Source: Clostridiales bacterium
GTDB taxonomy: Bacteria > Bacillota > Clostridia > Saccharofermentanales > Saccharofermentanaceae
DNA length: 64,000 nucleotides
Direction: 5' to 3'
Assembly (NCBI GenBank): GCA_017510605.1
Contig: JAFWMQ010000015.1
Span: 124,001 to 188,000, forward strand
Below are positions 9,281-18,196 of this stretch, piece after piece. Made by a program: the position numbers and the translations under genes. Under the pieces are notes generated by a model. It was not told the origin of the DNA, ran no database searches, and saw only the letters and a list, made by a program, of their open reading frames with translations. How positions within the stretch are numbered: position 1 is the stretch's first letter; each line of letters starts with the position of its first letter.

Positions 9281-11698
9281 ATGTTAGTACCATTAAGCTG
9301 GCTTAAAGATTACGTAGATATAGATGTTACACCGGATGAGCTGGAAGAAAAGCTTTTCAGCTGCGGTTTTGAAGTAGAAGAAAAATATGAAGTCGGTCAC
9401 GATATAAGCAAAGTCGTAGTCGGCGAGGTTAAGACCTGTGAACTTATTGAGGGCACCCATCTTCATCTCTGCACAGTTGATGCAGGTGAGAACGGCATCC
9501 TCCAGATCTGCTGCGGTGCGGACAACGTTGAAGCAGGCGGCAAGTATCCTTTGGCTTTGATCGGCGCACAGGTATATGCGACCGCAAAAGACCATAAGAC
9601 TGTTGAAGGCCTTATGACCATCGGTCAAGGCAAGCTCAGAGGATACGATTCTTACGGCATGCTCTGCTCAGGTGTTGAGATCGGCGTCACGGAAGACATG
9701 TTCCCGGGCGCAGGATATAACGGACTTCTCGTTCTGCCTGCAGATTCGGTTCCGGGTGCAGATGTAAAGCCTATTCTGGGACTTGATGATTATATTTTCG
9801 ATATTTCCATAACGGCAAACCGTCCTGATTGTCAGAGTATCTTCGGTATCGCGCGTGAAGTTGCCGCAGTCCTTGGCAAGCCCGTTAAGGAGCCCGCTCT
9901 TGATTACACTGAATCTGATGTTGAGATCGATTTCAATATCCGCGTTTCAGCGCCGGACCTTTGCCCCAGATATATCGGACATTACGTATCCGATGTTAAG
10001 ATCGCCGAGTCTCCCGTATGGATGAAGCGCCGTCTTGCTCTTGTCGGATGTTCTGCAATCTCCAACGTTGTTGATATTACTAACTACATCCTTAAAGAAC
10101 TCGGCCAGCCGATGCATGCTTTCGACTTCTCATATCTGGAAGGCGGTGAGATACATGTCCGCCGCGCTGAAGAAGGTGAGAAGATCGTAACTCTTGATGA
10201 AAAAGAGTTCGCTCTTACAACAGAGAACCTGGTAATATGCGACGGTAAGAAACCGGTTGCTCTTGCAGGCATCATGGGAGGTCTTAATTCCGAGATCCTT
10301 GATACGACTACTGCTGTTATGTTCGAGGCTGCAAAGTTTGCGCATGACAATATCCGTAAGAGTTCCAAGGCTTTGGGCCAGGTGTCCGATTCCAGCCAGC
10401 GCTTCTCCAAGGGCGTAGACGAATACACGACGGTTATGGCAATGAAGCGTGCTTTGCATCTTATTGAGGAATTAGGATGCGGTAAAGTAAGCAGGACTTC
10501 TTTTGATATCAATACGGGCAATTCGATCGAGCCCCGTAACATGACTGTCAGTGTCGCTCAGGTTAACGGAGTTCTCGGAATTACGGTACCTGATGAAGAT
10601 ATCGTGCGTATTCTCGGCAATCTTAATTTCGCACCTGAACTTGACGGAGATTCATTAACGATCGCTATCCCTGGATACCGTGTTGACATGGAATCCTATC
10701 AGGATGTTGCAGAAGAGGTCATCCGTATGTACGGTTATGACCATATCGTCCCGACATTCATACCTACAGCAAAGGTAACCAGCGGCGGATATAATCTGAA
10801 GCAGCGCTCTGAACTTAAGATCAAGAATGCTCTCTGCGCAGCAGGAGCGGACGAAGGCGTTCATTACTCATTCTTCTCGCCATCTGACTTAGATCTTCTC
10901 CGTCTGCCCGGGGATGCTCCTGAGCGCTTCGCTATTAAGATCATGAATCCGATCAACATCGATCTTTCTCTTATGAGAACGACGCTTGCGCCACAGATGA
11001 TCAAAGCAATGGCCAGAAACCAGAAGAACGGCATCCTCTCCGGCCGCATTTATGAATTGGGCAACAGATTCCTGCCTAAATCCCTGCCTTTGACCGAATA
11101 TCCGGATGAGCGTGAGACGATCTCTATCGGTGTTTTCGGTGAGGACGAAGACTTCTATTCACTGAAGGGACTTGTATCAGTCATTGCTGATGCTTTGGAT
11201 GTCGAGTTCGATTATGAGAAGGATTCGAAAACTTTCCTTCATCCCGGAAGAACAGCAAAGGTTATCTGCAACGGTGAAGAGGCAGGATATCTCGGTCAGG
11301 TCCTCTATGAGATCTGCGATGAGCTTGATATGCGTGTTCCTGCTTATGTTGCAGAGATCGACCTCCGTGTCCTCAATAAGTACTACGGCAAGGAGAGAAA
11401 GTTCATTCCGCTTCCGAAGTATCTTGAAGAGAAGAGAGATTTCTGTTTCGTAATGAACAAGGATATCACCTGTGCAGCAGTTGAGAAGGAGATCAAGTCT
11501 TCGTGTGAATACATCACGAAAATCGAACTTTTCGATATCTACGAAGGAATCCAGCTCGGACTTAATAAGAAGAGCCTAGCGTTCAGCGTTGTATTCACCC
11601 CTAAGGATGAGGAATTTACTCCTGAGATTATCGACGGCTTTGTCAGCACGATCCTGAATAATCTGAAAGAGAAATACGGCATCACTTTGCGTGCATAA
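9281..11698 (+). CDS. pheT: Phenylalanine--tRNA ligase beta subunit
   Basis: The 805-residue beta subunit, starting at an ATG after AAAGGAGG. It begins MLVPLSWLKDYVDI, followed by the EMAP-like tRNA-binding domain (VGEVKTCELIEGTHLHLC, about 48-65), the B3/B4 editing domain with the signature ANRPDCQSIFGIAREVAAVL near 178, the B5 domain, a catalytic-like core, and the C-terminal FDX-ACB anticodon-binding domain (last about 90 residues, beginning near PLPKYLEEKRDFCF). Together with pheS it forms the complete enzyme. Length agrees with the family. Confidence 0.97.
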   Translation: MLVPLSWLKDYVDIDVTPDELEEKLFSCGFEVEEKYEVGHDISKVVVGEVKTCELIEGTHLHLCTVDAGENGILQICCGADNVEAGGKYPLALIGAQVYATAKDHKTVEGLMTIGQGKLRGYDSYGMLCSGVEIGVTEDMFPGAGYNGLLVLPADSVPGADVKPILGLDDYIFDISITANRPDCQSIFGIAREVAAVLGKPVKEPALDYTESDVEIDFNIRVSAPDLCPRYIGHYVSDVKIAESPVWMKRRLALVGCSAISNVVDITNYILKELGQPMHAFDFSYLEGGEIHVRRAEEGEKIVTLDEKEFALTTENLVICDGKKPVALAGIMGGLNSEILDTTTAVMFEAAKFAHDNIRKSSKALGQVSDSSQRFSKGVDEYTTVMAMKRALHLIEELGCGKVSRTSFDINTGNSIEPRNMTVSVAQVNGVLGITVPDEDIVRILGNLNFAPELDGDSLTIAIPGYRVDMESYQDVAEEVIRMYGYDHIVPTFIPTAKVTSGGYNLKQRSELKIKNALCAAGADEGVHYSFFSPSDLDLLRLPGDAPERFAIKIMNPINIDLSLMRTTLAPQMIKAMARNQKNGILSGRIYELGNRFLPKSLPLTEYPDERETISIGVFGEDEDFYSLKGLVSVIADALDVEFDYEKDSKTFLHPGRTAKVICNGEEAGYLGQVLYEICDELDMRVPAYVAEIDLRVLNKYYGKERKFIPLPKYLEEKRDFCFVMNKDITCAAVEKEIKSSCEYITKIELFDIYEGIQLGLNKKSLAFSVVFTPKDEEFTPEIIDGFVSTILNNLKEKYGITLRA

Positions 11699-11788
11699 GG
11701 TTCAAATTGCTTTAATAGGTATTATAAGACAATCTTTCAAGGAACGATTCCTTGTAACGCAGTAAAATCAATGCTTTGAAGCACTTTT

Positions 11789-11816
11789 AACGCCCGGTCC
11801 GCCGGGCGTTTATCTT
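11789..11816 (+). terminator. Intrinsic terminator after pheST
   Basis: AACGCCCGG (11789-11797) pairs with CCGGGCGTT (11802-11810) around a 4-nt loop, then TTATCTTTG. Two smaller hairpins precede it (CAAGGAA/TTCCTTG at 11738-11754 and TGCTT/AAGCA at 11772-11783). Confidence 0.85.
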
Positions 11817-11934
11817 TGTCTTCCTTTGTCGATTTTGTCGGGTTTTGTACGGAATATCAAAGGCTTATTGACTGTATGATTACCCAAAGAAGTATGCCTT
11901 GAATTCATTTAATAAATCCCAAAGGAGGTTTTAT

Positions 11935-12231
11935 ATGTCGACTCTAGAAACAGCAGTAGTATTTACTTTGATCTTGGTAATGATCTCTTTTATGATCACG
12001 GGCCCCGAGGCAATAGCACTGGACAGTTTTGAGTGCGCCAGGGACGGCGGAAATGAACTCTTTTTTATGGAACGTGACAGGGGAGTCTTGGATGAAAATT
12101 ATGTCGGCGGAGCCGTTTGTTACGATGCTTCACCGGAGAAGCTCTGCACTTATCTTTCCGGCATCTCCGATAACTTCAGGCTGATCTACGGATCTGTTTT
12201 CGATCTGTCACAGGAGGGGGAAGATGGTTAA
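11935..12231 (+). CDS. Small single-span membrane protein, pilin-like N-terminus
   Basis: A 98-residue protein whose ATG lies 6 nt after AAAGGAGG. Residues 4-25 form one hydrophobic helix with an early Glu (STLETAVVFTLILVMISF), similar in layout to TadE/TadF-type pseudopilins. The rest is soluble and acidic with three Cys. It is the first gene of a three-gene group with a DUF5702-like and a TadE-like protein; its stop overlaps the next start by 8 nt. I infer an envelope or minor pilin-like role from context only. Confidence 0.65.
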   Translation: MSTLETAVVFTLILVMISFMITGPEAIALDSFECARDGGNELFFMERDRGVLDENYVGGAVCYDASPEKLCTYLSGISDNFRLIYGSVFDLSQEGEDG

Positions 12232-13585
12232 GCATAATAAACACAACAGAACAAAGCACGGAGCATCTTCGATATTCCTTGCGATAATAATGTCGGCGCT
12301 TATCCTTGTTGAATGTACGTTTGTGGCTTTTGTCTGGAATCTTGACTATGCCTTGAGTGTTAATACTGCGTTGAAGACACAGATCGATACGATCTTAAGT
12401 GATTACAACAGACAGCTGTTTGATGTCTACGGGATATATGCTTTTACTCTGGATTCTGTGGATGATGAATGTTTTCGCAAGGCTTTGGAGATAAACGGGC
12501 TTGATTCACAGTCGTCACTTTATGTTTCATCCGGATACAGATTCACAACAGAAGATCTGAAGAAAGCGATTAATACGTATTACTGGTACAGGGGAACTGG
12601 AGTCAGCGTGAAGTCGCTGGTTGAAAGTTATTCCGCACTGTTCCTCGAACTGGACAGTAAAGGGATCATCAAAAAGGTCGGCCAGTTCATGCAGAGCCCT
12701 GCGGCAGGATATGTCTCGGATATTATCAAAGGTTCCGATTCAGTTGAGGAATGGATAGGCAAGGCTGAAGATGTGCTTGATGTGGAAGAACTGATCGAAG
12801 AGATTGCGGACATGGATTCGATCAAATCTGATTACAACGATGCAATCAGGGATTTTGAATTCGATATTGATATCGATATCGAAGAATGGGAATCGCTGCT
12901 TAACACCATGTCTAAACTGGAATATGCCATCGATACCGTATCTGATTCTTCCGATGTTGCCATGACGAAAATGAATATATCCCATTATTGTGCATATAAC
13001 TTTGATTGTCTGTTTGCACCGGACGGTGATGCATCGATTAACGGAACTGAATTCAAGAGCATACACGGCAAAAAGAAGGTCGATGCCGAATATATTATCA
13101 CGGGGTTTGATGATGCTCCCGCATGTTTATCGATCGAGTTTATGATGGTTCATATACTGATCATCTCAAACATGCTAAAGGATTTTGCCAATGAGAAATT
13201 CAGGAACACCATGGAGGTTTTGGGTCAGATCATATCCGCGATAATACTTGCGGTAAGTGAAGGAACAGTTGATATCGATTATAGGCTTATTGCGGTGGGT
13301 CTTACATATTATTGTGCGATAGCCCAGTCTATGAAGGATTTTCATTCTGTAACATCCGGAAAACGCGTTGTTATTTTCGAGTATGAGGAAGTGCCCTGTG
13401 TAACGTTCGGATACAGGGAATTCCTGTTCCTTTTTGCCCTGATGACGCCTGTTGATGATCTTCTCGAAAGATCACATGAGGTCCTTATCAGAGACTTCGG
13501 AGAACTTTACGTAGGCATAAGCCTTGAGGCTGATTTCAGAGGAAGCACGTATTCCGTTGAGAAGTGTTACCGGCTTTATGAGTGA
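12224..13585 (+). CDS. DUF5702-like (TadG-related) envelope protein
   Basis: A 453-residue protein with a Lys/His/Arg-rich start (about 15 residues), one membrane helix (SIFLAIIMSALILVECTFVA at about 17-36) and a long extracytoplasmic part. Residues 39-70 (NTALKTQIDTILSDYNRQLF then DVYGIYAF) resemble DUF5702 proteins found with TadE-like genes in Clostridia. A Ser/Asp/Glu-rich helical middle section follows, and two hydrophobic stretches at about 305-320 and 340-370 may be buried helices. It overlaps the upstream small gene and is followed at once by a TadE-like gene, so the three are probably one operon. Function in the family is poorly defined. Confidence 0.7.
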   Translation: MVKHNKHNRTKHGASSIFLAIIMSALILVECTFVAFVWNLDYALSVNTALKTQIDTILSDYNRQLFDVYGIYAFTLDSVDDECFRKALEINGLDSQSSLYVSSGYRFTTEDLKKAINTYYWYRGTGVSVKSLVESYSALFLELDSKGIIKKVGQFMQSPAAGYVSDIIKGSDSVEEWIGKAEDVLDVEELIEEIADMDSIKSDYNDAIRDFEFDIDIDIEEWESLLNTMSKLEYAIDTVSDSSDVAMTKMNISHYCAYNFDCLFAPDGDASINGTEFKSIHGKKKVDAEYIITGFDDAPACLSIEFMMVHILIISNMLKDFANEKFRNTMEVLGQIISAIILAVSEGTVDIDYRLIAVGLTYYCAIAQSMKDFHSVTSGKRVVIFEYEEVPCVTFGYREFLFLFALMTPVDDLLERSHEVLIRDFGELYVGISLEADFRGSTYSVEKCYRLYE

Positions 13586-13601
13586 GTATGAGGTAATTGT
13601 T

Positions 13602-14630
13602 ATGAAGCATCATATGAAAAACAAAAAAGGACAGGTTGCAATCGAGGCTGCGATTGCTTTTACGATCGTGATCATTTTCTTAACTGCCGTAGTAAGCGCA
13701 ATAGATTTTTACCGTACCGATATCCTCATGAGGAGGTCAGTCGAACAGACTTGTGAGAAGATGTCGCTGCTGTATCCTGTATCCGTTCCTGCATCTGACT
13801 TTCTGTCTTCAGCGGTAAATGCTTTTCCTGACCTGGGAATTGGAGATACAAAAGGTGCCACTGTTATTTCAAAGGTGGCATCGATGGGCCTTGGGATCGG
13901 TAACGCTGCAGGGAACAACCTGAAAGAACTGATACTCCAGGGTGTTTTCTCACATACTATGGAAGAACAGATAAGAGACGCATGTTTAGAAAGAAACGGT
14001 GGTTCTGATTTCTTTGTGCCTGATAAGATAGATATGTTTTTCGCGATAAATGACAAACATCACATAATCGAAGTCACAACCGAATACTCTGTCCTGACAA
14101 TAGCGGGCACAAAGAGCAGGAAGATCTATTCTGTCATTCCCCTGTACGGGGATCCTGCCCTGATGCTCCAGTCAAAACCCGAGAACGGGTCGAAGGACAA
14201 AGAGCAAGATAAGGATAAGGACAGTATCTGGTCTTTGGGGAATTTTGACAGGGGTGACGCTTTTAGGGACAGGTTCGGCGCCAATCTTCCGAAAACATTT
14301 CCCGTTATCGATTCCGTTAACGGAGGCGAGGTTACGGCTATCAGGAGCATCGATATCACCTCACCTTATTATCAGGATGTGTCGAATATCGAAAAAGAGA
14401 TCAAGGACGATATAAAGTCTTTGAGCGAATTTGAACCGCAATCGGCTGTGATAAACGGCGAGACATATACTGTTGACCGCATTGATTCCAGGCATCTTAC
14501 TGTTATAATACCTGAGAACTCCGGACAGATCGGGAAAGAGGCCATAGAAGAACTCAAAGGCTATGCTTTTGTTAAGGGTGTTATTCTCGATATCTGTGAG
14601 TATGGGACTTCTGAGAGATACAGTACATAA
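13602..14630 (+). CDS. TadE-like pseudopilin-type protein
   Basis: The 342-residue product shows the TadE signature: a short Lys-rich leader, then GQVAIEAAIAFTIVIIFL and a downstream DFYRTDILMRRSVEQTCEK. A Glu in the first helix turn is typical of pseudopilins, which in Tad systems seed or regulate pili. The rest is an extracellular beta-rich region with a Lys/Asp/Glu-rich linker at about residues 205-220. The ATG at 13602 is chosen because GAGG lies 10 nt before it; the ATG at 13578, overlapping the previous gene, is an alternative. No tadA, tadB, tadC or prepilin peptidase lies nearby. Confidence 0.72.
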   Translation: MKHHMKNKKGQVAIEAAIAFTIVIIFLTAVVSAIDFYRTDILMRRSVEQTCEKMSLLYPVSVPASDFLSSAVNAFPDLGIGDTKGATVISKVASMGLGIGNAAGNNLKELILQGVFSHTMEEQIRDACLERNGGSDFFVPDKIDMFFAINDKHHIIEVTTEYSVLTIAGTKSRKIYSVIPLYGDPALMLQSKPENGSKDKEQDKDKDSIWSLGNFDRGDAFRDRFGANLPKTFPVIDSVNGGEVTAIRSIDITSPYYQDVSNIEKEIKDDIKSLSEFEPQSAVINGETYTVDRIDSRHLTVIIPENSGQIGKEAIEELKGYAFVKGVILDICEYGTSERYST

Positions 14631-14647
14631 GTTCTTTTTCCTTTTTA

Positions 14648-14676
14648 TTGTAATAAAATATGGAATGCGTTATTAT
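14648..14676 (+). promoter_or_regulatory. Sigma-A type promoter before the 77-residue gene
   Basis: TTGTAA (14648-14653), a 17-nt spacer and TATTAT (14671-14676), 27 nt before the TTG start of the next gene. Confidence 0.5.
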
Positions 14677-14703
14677 GTATGAGTATGTTTGGAGGTATGA
14701 GAA

Positions 14704-14937
14704 TTGAAACATGATAACAGCGTAAGGCGTCCTAGTCTTGCTAATTCGAAGATTACGACTGACAAGACGACATCGCTTTCGATAGGGGATTCACTCAGGA
14801 AAGCCAAGATGAATCTCATATTTTCGAGAATGCTCTTAGGCATTCTTATCGTTGTTGCCATTACTGCGTTTATTGTTTCGGTTTATATGGGTTATACCCA
14901 GCCTCTCTGGGATTATATTATGAGAGTCGTATCGTGA
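14704..14937 (+). CDS. Small single-span membrane protein, unknown
   Basis: A 77-residue protein. The start is a TTG 7 nt after GGAGGT; the nearby ATG is out of frame. The N-terminal half is basic and Ser/Thr-rich, and residues about 42-64 form a clear membrane helix (RMLLGILIVVAITAFIVSVY), followed by a short aromatic tail. It lies just before the TrpR-like regulator and secA. I recognise no family. Confidence 0.6.
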   Translation: MKHDNSVRRPSLANSKITTDKTTSLSIGDSLRKAKMNLIFSRMLLGILIVVAITAFIVSVYMGYTQPLWDYIMRVVS

Positions 14938-14958
14938 TACCGGTCAGGGATAAATAAG

Positions 14959-15381
14959 ATGGATGACATTAAGGACACTCATTTTACTGAAAGTGAACTG
15001 GAGGAGCTAACAGATCTTTATAATGCGATGCTGACCATGAGAGACAGCTCGGAGATGCATAAATTCTTTAAGGATCTCTGCTCGATAAATGAGTTGCACT
15101 CATTCCTCCACCGTTGGCAGATAGTAAGAAGGATAGAACAGGGAAAGAGTTACGAAGAGATCATCAAAGAGATCTCACCGGCTGAAGTGACGAACGATAA
15201 CAAAGCGGAAACAGAAAAGAAAACAACAGGCAGGGCTCGCGGAAAGTCCAGATCTTCAACAAAGGTCAGTTCCACGACCATCTCGAGAGTCAAGAACTGT
15301 TATGTAAATCCCGATGGTGGATACAGAACGGCTCTTGCCAGACTCAAGGAAGCTGCCGAACAAAATAAAGAAGAGAAATGA
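14959..15381 (+). CDS. YerC/TrpR-family DNA-binding protein with an insertion in the HTH
   Basis: The 140-residue product matches the small YerC/YecD family of TrpR-superfamily regulators: KDLCSINELHSFLHRWQIVR then the first HTH helix EQGKSYEEIIKEIS, and after an interruption the recognition helix SSTTISRVKNCYVNPDGGY and ALARLKEAA. Family members are usually about 95-100 residues with the two HTH helices a few residues apart. Here about 30 extra residues, rich in Lys, Arg, Thr and Ser (GRARGKSRSSTK), separate them (about 15175-15282). The flanks are well kept, so the gene looks functional. Targets are unknown. It ends 13 nt before secA. Confidence 0.82.
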   Translation: MDDIKDTHFTESELEELTDLYNAMLTMRDSSEMHKFFKDLCSINELHSFLHRWQIVRRIEQGKSYEEIIKEISPAEVTNDNKAETEKKTTGRARGKSRSSTKVSSTTISRVKNCYVNPDGGYRTALARLKEAAEQNKEEK

Positions 15382-15394
15382 TGAAGGGTACAAA

Positions 15395-18190
15395 ATGGGA
15401 TTAATTGAAAGTATTTTTGGTTCACACAGCGATCACGAACTTAAGAGGAACAATCCTCTCGTAGAGAAAGTCTTCTCATATGAAGAAGCGTATTCGAAGC
15501 TCTCAGATCACGATCTGACAGCTAAGACAGACGAATTCAGAAAGAGATACGCGGATGGCGAATCTTTGGATTCACTGCTTCCTGAAGCGTTTGCAACTGT
15601 AAGAGAGGCTTCCTGGAGAGTTTTAGGCATGAAGCCATACAGAGTACAGGTCATAGGCGGAATCATTCTCCATCAGGGAAGGATCGCCGAGATGAAGACA
15701 GGTGAAGGTAAAACTCTCGTTGCTACGATGCCTGTTTATCTCAACGCACTCACCGGTAAGGGCGTACACGTTGTAACTGTAAACGATTACCTTGCAAAAC
15801 GTGACTCCGAATGGATGGGAAAGGTATACAAGTTCCTTAACATGAGCGTTGGTCTCATCATTCATGATATTCCCATGAAGGATCGAAAGAGCATGTATGC
15901 CTGCGATATCGTTTACGGAACAAACAATGAGTTCGGATTCGATTATCTGCGTGACAACATGGTAGTAAGCAAAGAACAGATAGCTCAGAGAGAGCTTAAT
16001 TACGCTATCGTAGACGAGGTCGACTCGATCCTTATCGATGAAGCGAGAACACCTCTCATCATTTCAGGCAGAGGAACTGAGTCTTCAGATCTTTACCAGA
16101 AGGCAGATGCGTTTGTTAAGACCTTGAAGCAGTATACTGTAGTTGAAACTGACGATAAGGTTGATATGGATGAACTTGTCGGTGATGCCGATTATGTTAC
16201 AGATGAGAAAGCTAAGACATCCGTGCTTACAGCTAACGGTATCGCAAAAGCAGAGAAGTTCTTCAATATCGAGAACCTCTCGGATCCTGATAACTTTGAC
16301 CTTCAGCACTATATCAATAATGCTTTGAAGGCTAACGGTAACTTCAAGAAAGACCAGCAGTATATCGTTCAGGACGGAGAGGTCATCATTGTTGATGACT
16401 TTACCGGAAGACTTATGCCGGGAAGACGTTTCAGCGACGGTGTTCACCAGGCTATTGAAGCTAAAGAGCATGTTAAGGTCGCAAATGAGAATAAGACACT
16501 TGCAACTATTACGTTCCAAAACTTCTTCCGTATGTACACAAAGCTCTCCGGAATGACCGGTACAGCTTTTACAGAGGAAGCAGAGTTCAGACAGATTTAT
16601 AACCTTGATGTTATTCAGATCCCTACAAATAAGCCGGTTATTAGAATCGATGAGAATGACGGCGTTTTCAAGACAGAAAACGGTAAATATGCAGCTATCC
16701 TCAAAACGGTTAAGGAAGCTAACACAAAGGGACAGCCTGTTCTTGTCGGTACTGTAAATGTCGACAAGTCCGAGCTCCTTTCGCGCATCTTCTCGAAATA
16801 CGGAATCAAGCATAATGTCTTAAACGCTAAGAACCATATGCGTGAGGCTGAGATTGTTGCCCAGGCCGGCCGTAAGGGCGCGGTTACCATCGCGACCAAC
16901 ATGGCAGGACGTGGTACCGATATCATTTTGGGCGGTAACGCTGAATTTATGGCTCTTCAGGAAATGAGAAGACTTGGTTATACAGAAGACCTTATCGCTG
17001 CTTCCACGGCTCATAACGAGACAGATGATGAGCTGATCCTTGAGGCAAGACAAAGATTTACCGATCTTGAGAAAAAGTTCAAAGAAGAGCTCGCTCCCGA
17101 GGCAGAAGAGGTTAGAAACCTCGGTGGTCTTTATATCGTCGGTACTGAGCGTCACGAATCAAGACGTATCGATAATCAGCTTAAGGGACGTGCAGGACGT
17201 CAGGGCGACCCCGGAAAGTCCAAATTCTTCCTCTCACTTGAAGATGATCTCTTAAGAATTTTCGGCGGTGACAGAGTAACTATGATCTACGACAGCCTCG
17301 GCATCGAAGACGATATGGAACTCCAGGTCAAATCGCTTACAAAGGTTATCGACAGTTCACAGAAGAAACTCGAAGCAATGCACTTCTCGGCACGTAAGAA
17401 TGTCCTTGAATACGATGACGTTAATAACGTACAGAGAACTATCACATACGAGCAGAGAAGACAGGTCATCTTCGGTGAGGATGTCCATGGTCTTTACCTG
17501 CAGATGATCGACCGCGTTGCATCAAGAATCTGCAACCAGTTTGCTTTAGATGGTGTTATAACCACAACTGAAAGATATTCGTTAGGAAAACTGTTAGAAG
17601 AGATCTTCGGTCAGCTCCCTTCAGTTCTTCTCGTTCAGGATGTCAGCAAGGATATTCCCCAATGTGATGAACTCGCTGCTAATATTGCTGAAGAAGCAAA
17701 AGCCCGTATTTCCGAGAAGGAGAATGAGGTTTCCTCTGAGATCTTCCGTGAAGTTGAGCGTCAGATAATGCTCAGGACCGTTGACCTCAAGTGGATGGAT
17801 CACATTGATGCTTTAGACCAGCTCTCAAGTTCGATCAGAATGAGAAGTATCGGACAGCACGATCCTGTTGTCGAATATAAGCTCGAAGGTTCTGCAATGT
17901 TCGAAGAGATGAACGAGAATATTCAGAATGATGCCGTTAAGTTCATAATGAGAGCTAATTTCACACCTGAGACACAGATCGAGGTTAAGCCTCAGGTTAA
18001 GGAAATGAAAGAGAGTCATGCGGCTGCATCTGCTGTAACACCTCAGTCAGCATCCAAGCCGATCCAGGGTACTACAGGCAATAATGCTCCCCAGACTCCC
18101 GTAAAGCGTGAATCATCCAAGGTAGGAAGAAACGATCCTTGTCCTTGCGGTTCTGGCAAGAAGTATAAGGATTGCTGCGGAAAGAAATAA
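15395..18190 (+). CDS. secA: Preprotein translocase ATPase SecA
   Basis: SecA drives secreted proteins through SecYEG. The 931-residue product starts MGLIESIFGSHSDHELKR at 15395 after AAGGG. It has Walker A in MKTGEGKTLVATMP near residue 106, the DEVDSILIDEARTPLIISG block near 210, the preprotein cross-linking domain (about 225-375), helicase motif regions NMAGRGTDI near 505 and GRAGRQGDPGKSKF near 600, the helical scaffold, and a C-terminal linker ending in a zinc-binding SEC-C motif ([20 protein letters not shown]). Length is slightly over that of a typical Gram-positive SecA1. The many secreted proteins in this window are expected clients. Confidence 0.98.
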   Translation: MGLIESIFGSHSDHELKRNNPLVEKVFSYEEAYSKLSDHDLTAKTDEFRKRYADGESLDSLLPEAFATVREASWRVLGMKPYRVQVIGGIILHQGRIAEMKTGEGKTLVATMPVYLNALTGKGVHVVTVNDYLAKRDSEWMGKVYKFLNMSVGLIIHDIPMKDRKSMYACDIVYGTNNEFGFDYLRDNMVVSKEQIAQRELNYAIVDEVDSILIDEARTPLIISGRGTESSDLYQKADAFVKTLKQYTVVETDDKVDMDELVGDADYVTDEKAKTSVLTANGIAKAEKFFNIENLSDPDNFDLQHYINNALKANGNFKKDQQYIVQDGEVIIVDDFTGRLMPGRRFSDGVHQAIEAKEHVKVANENKTLATITFQNFFRMYTKLSGMTGTAFTEEAEFRQIYNLDVIQIPTNKPVIRIDENDGVFKTENGKYAAILKTVKEANTKGQPVLVGTVNVDKSELLSRIFSKYGIKHNVLNAKNHMREAEIVAQAGRKGAVTIATNMAGRGTDIILGGNAEFMALQEMRRLGYTEDLIAASTAHNETDDELILEARQRFTDLEKKFKEELAPEAEEVRNLGGLYIVGTERHESRRIDNQLKGRAGRQGDPGKSKFFLSLEDDLLRIFGGDRVTMIYDSLGIEDDMELQVKSLTKVIDSSQKKLEAMHFSARKNVLEYDDVNNVQRTITYEQRRQVIFGEDVHGLYLQMIDRVASRICNQFALDGVITTTERYSLGKLLEEIFGQLPSVLLVQDVSKDIPQCDELAANIAEEAKARISEKENEVSSEIFREVERQIMLRTVDLKWMDHIDALDQLSSSIRMRSIGQHDPVVEYKLEGSAMFEEMNENIQNDAVKFIMRANFTPETQIEVKPQVKEMKESHAAASAVTPQSASKPIQGTTGNNAPQTPVKRESSKVGRNDPCPCGSGKKYKDCCGKK

Positions 18191-18196
18191 TCCGTT

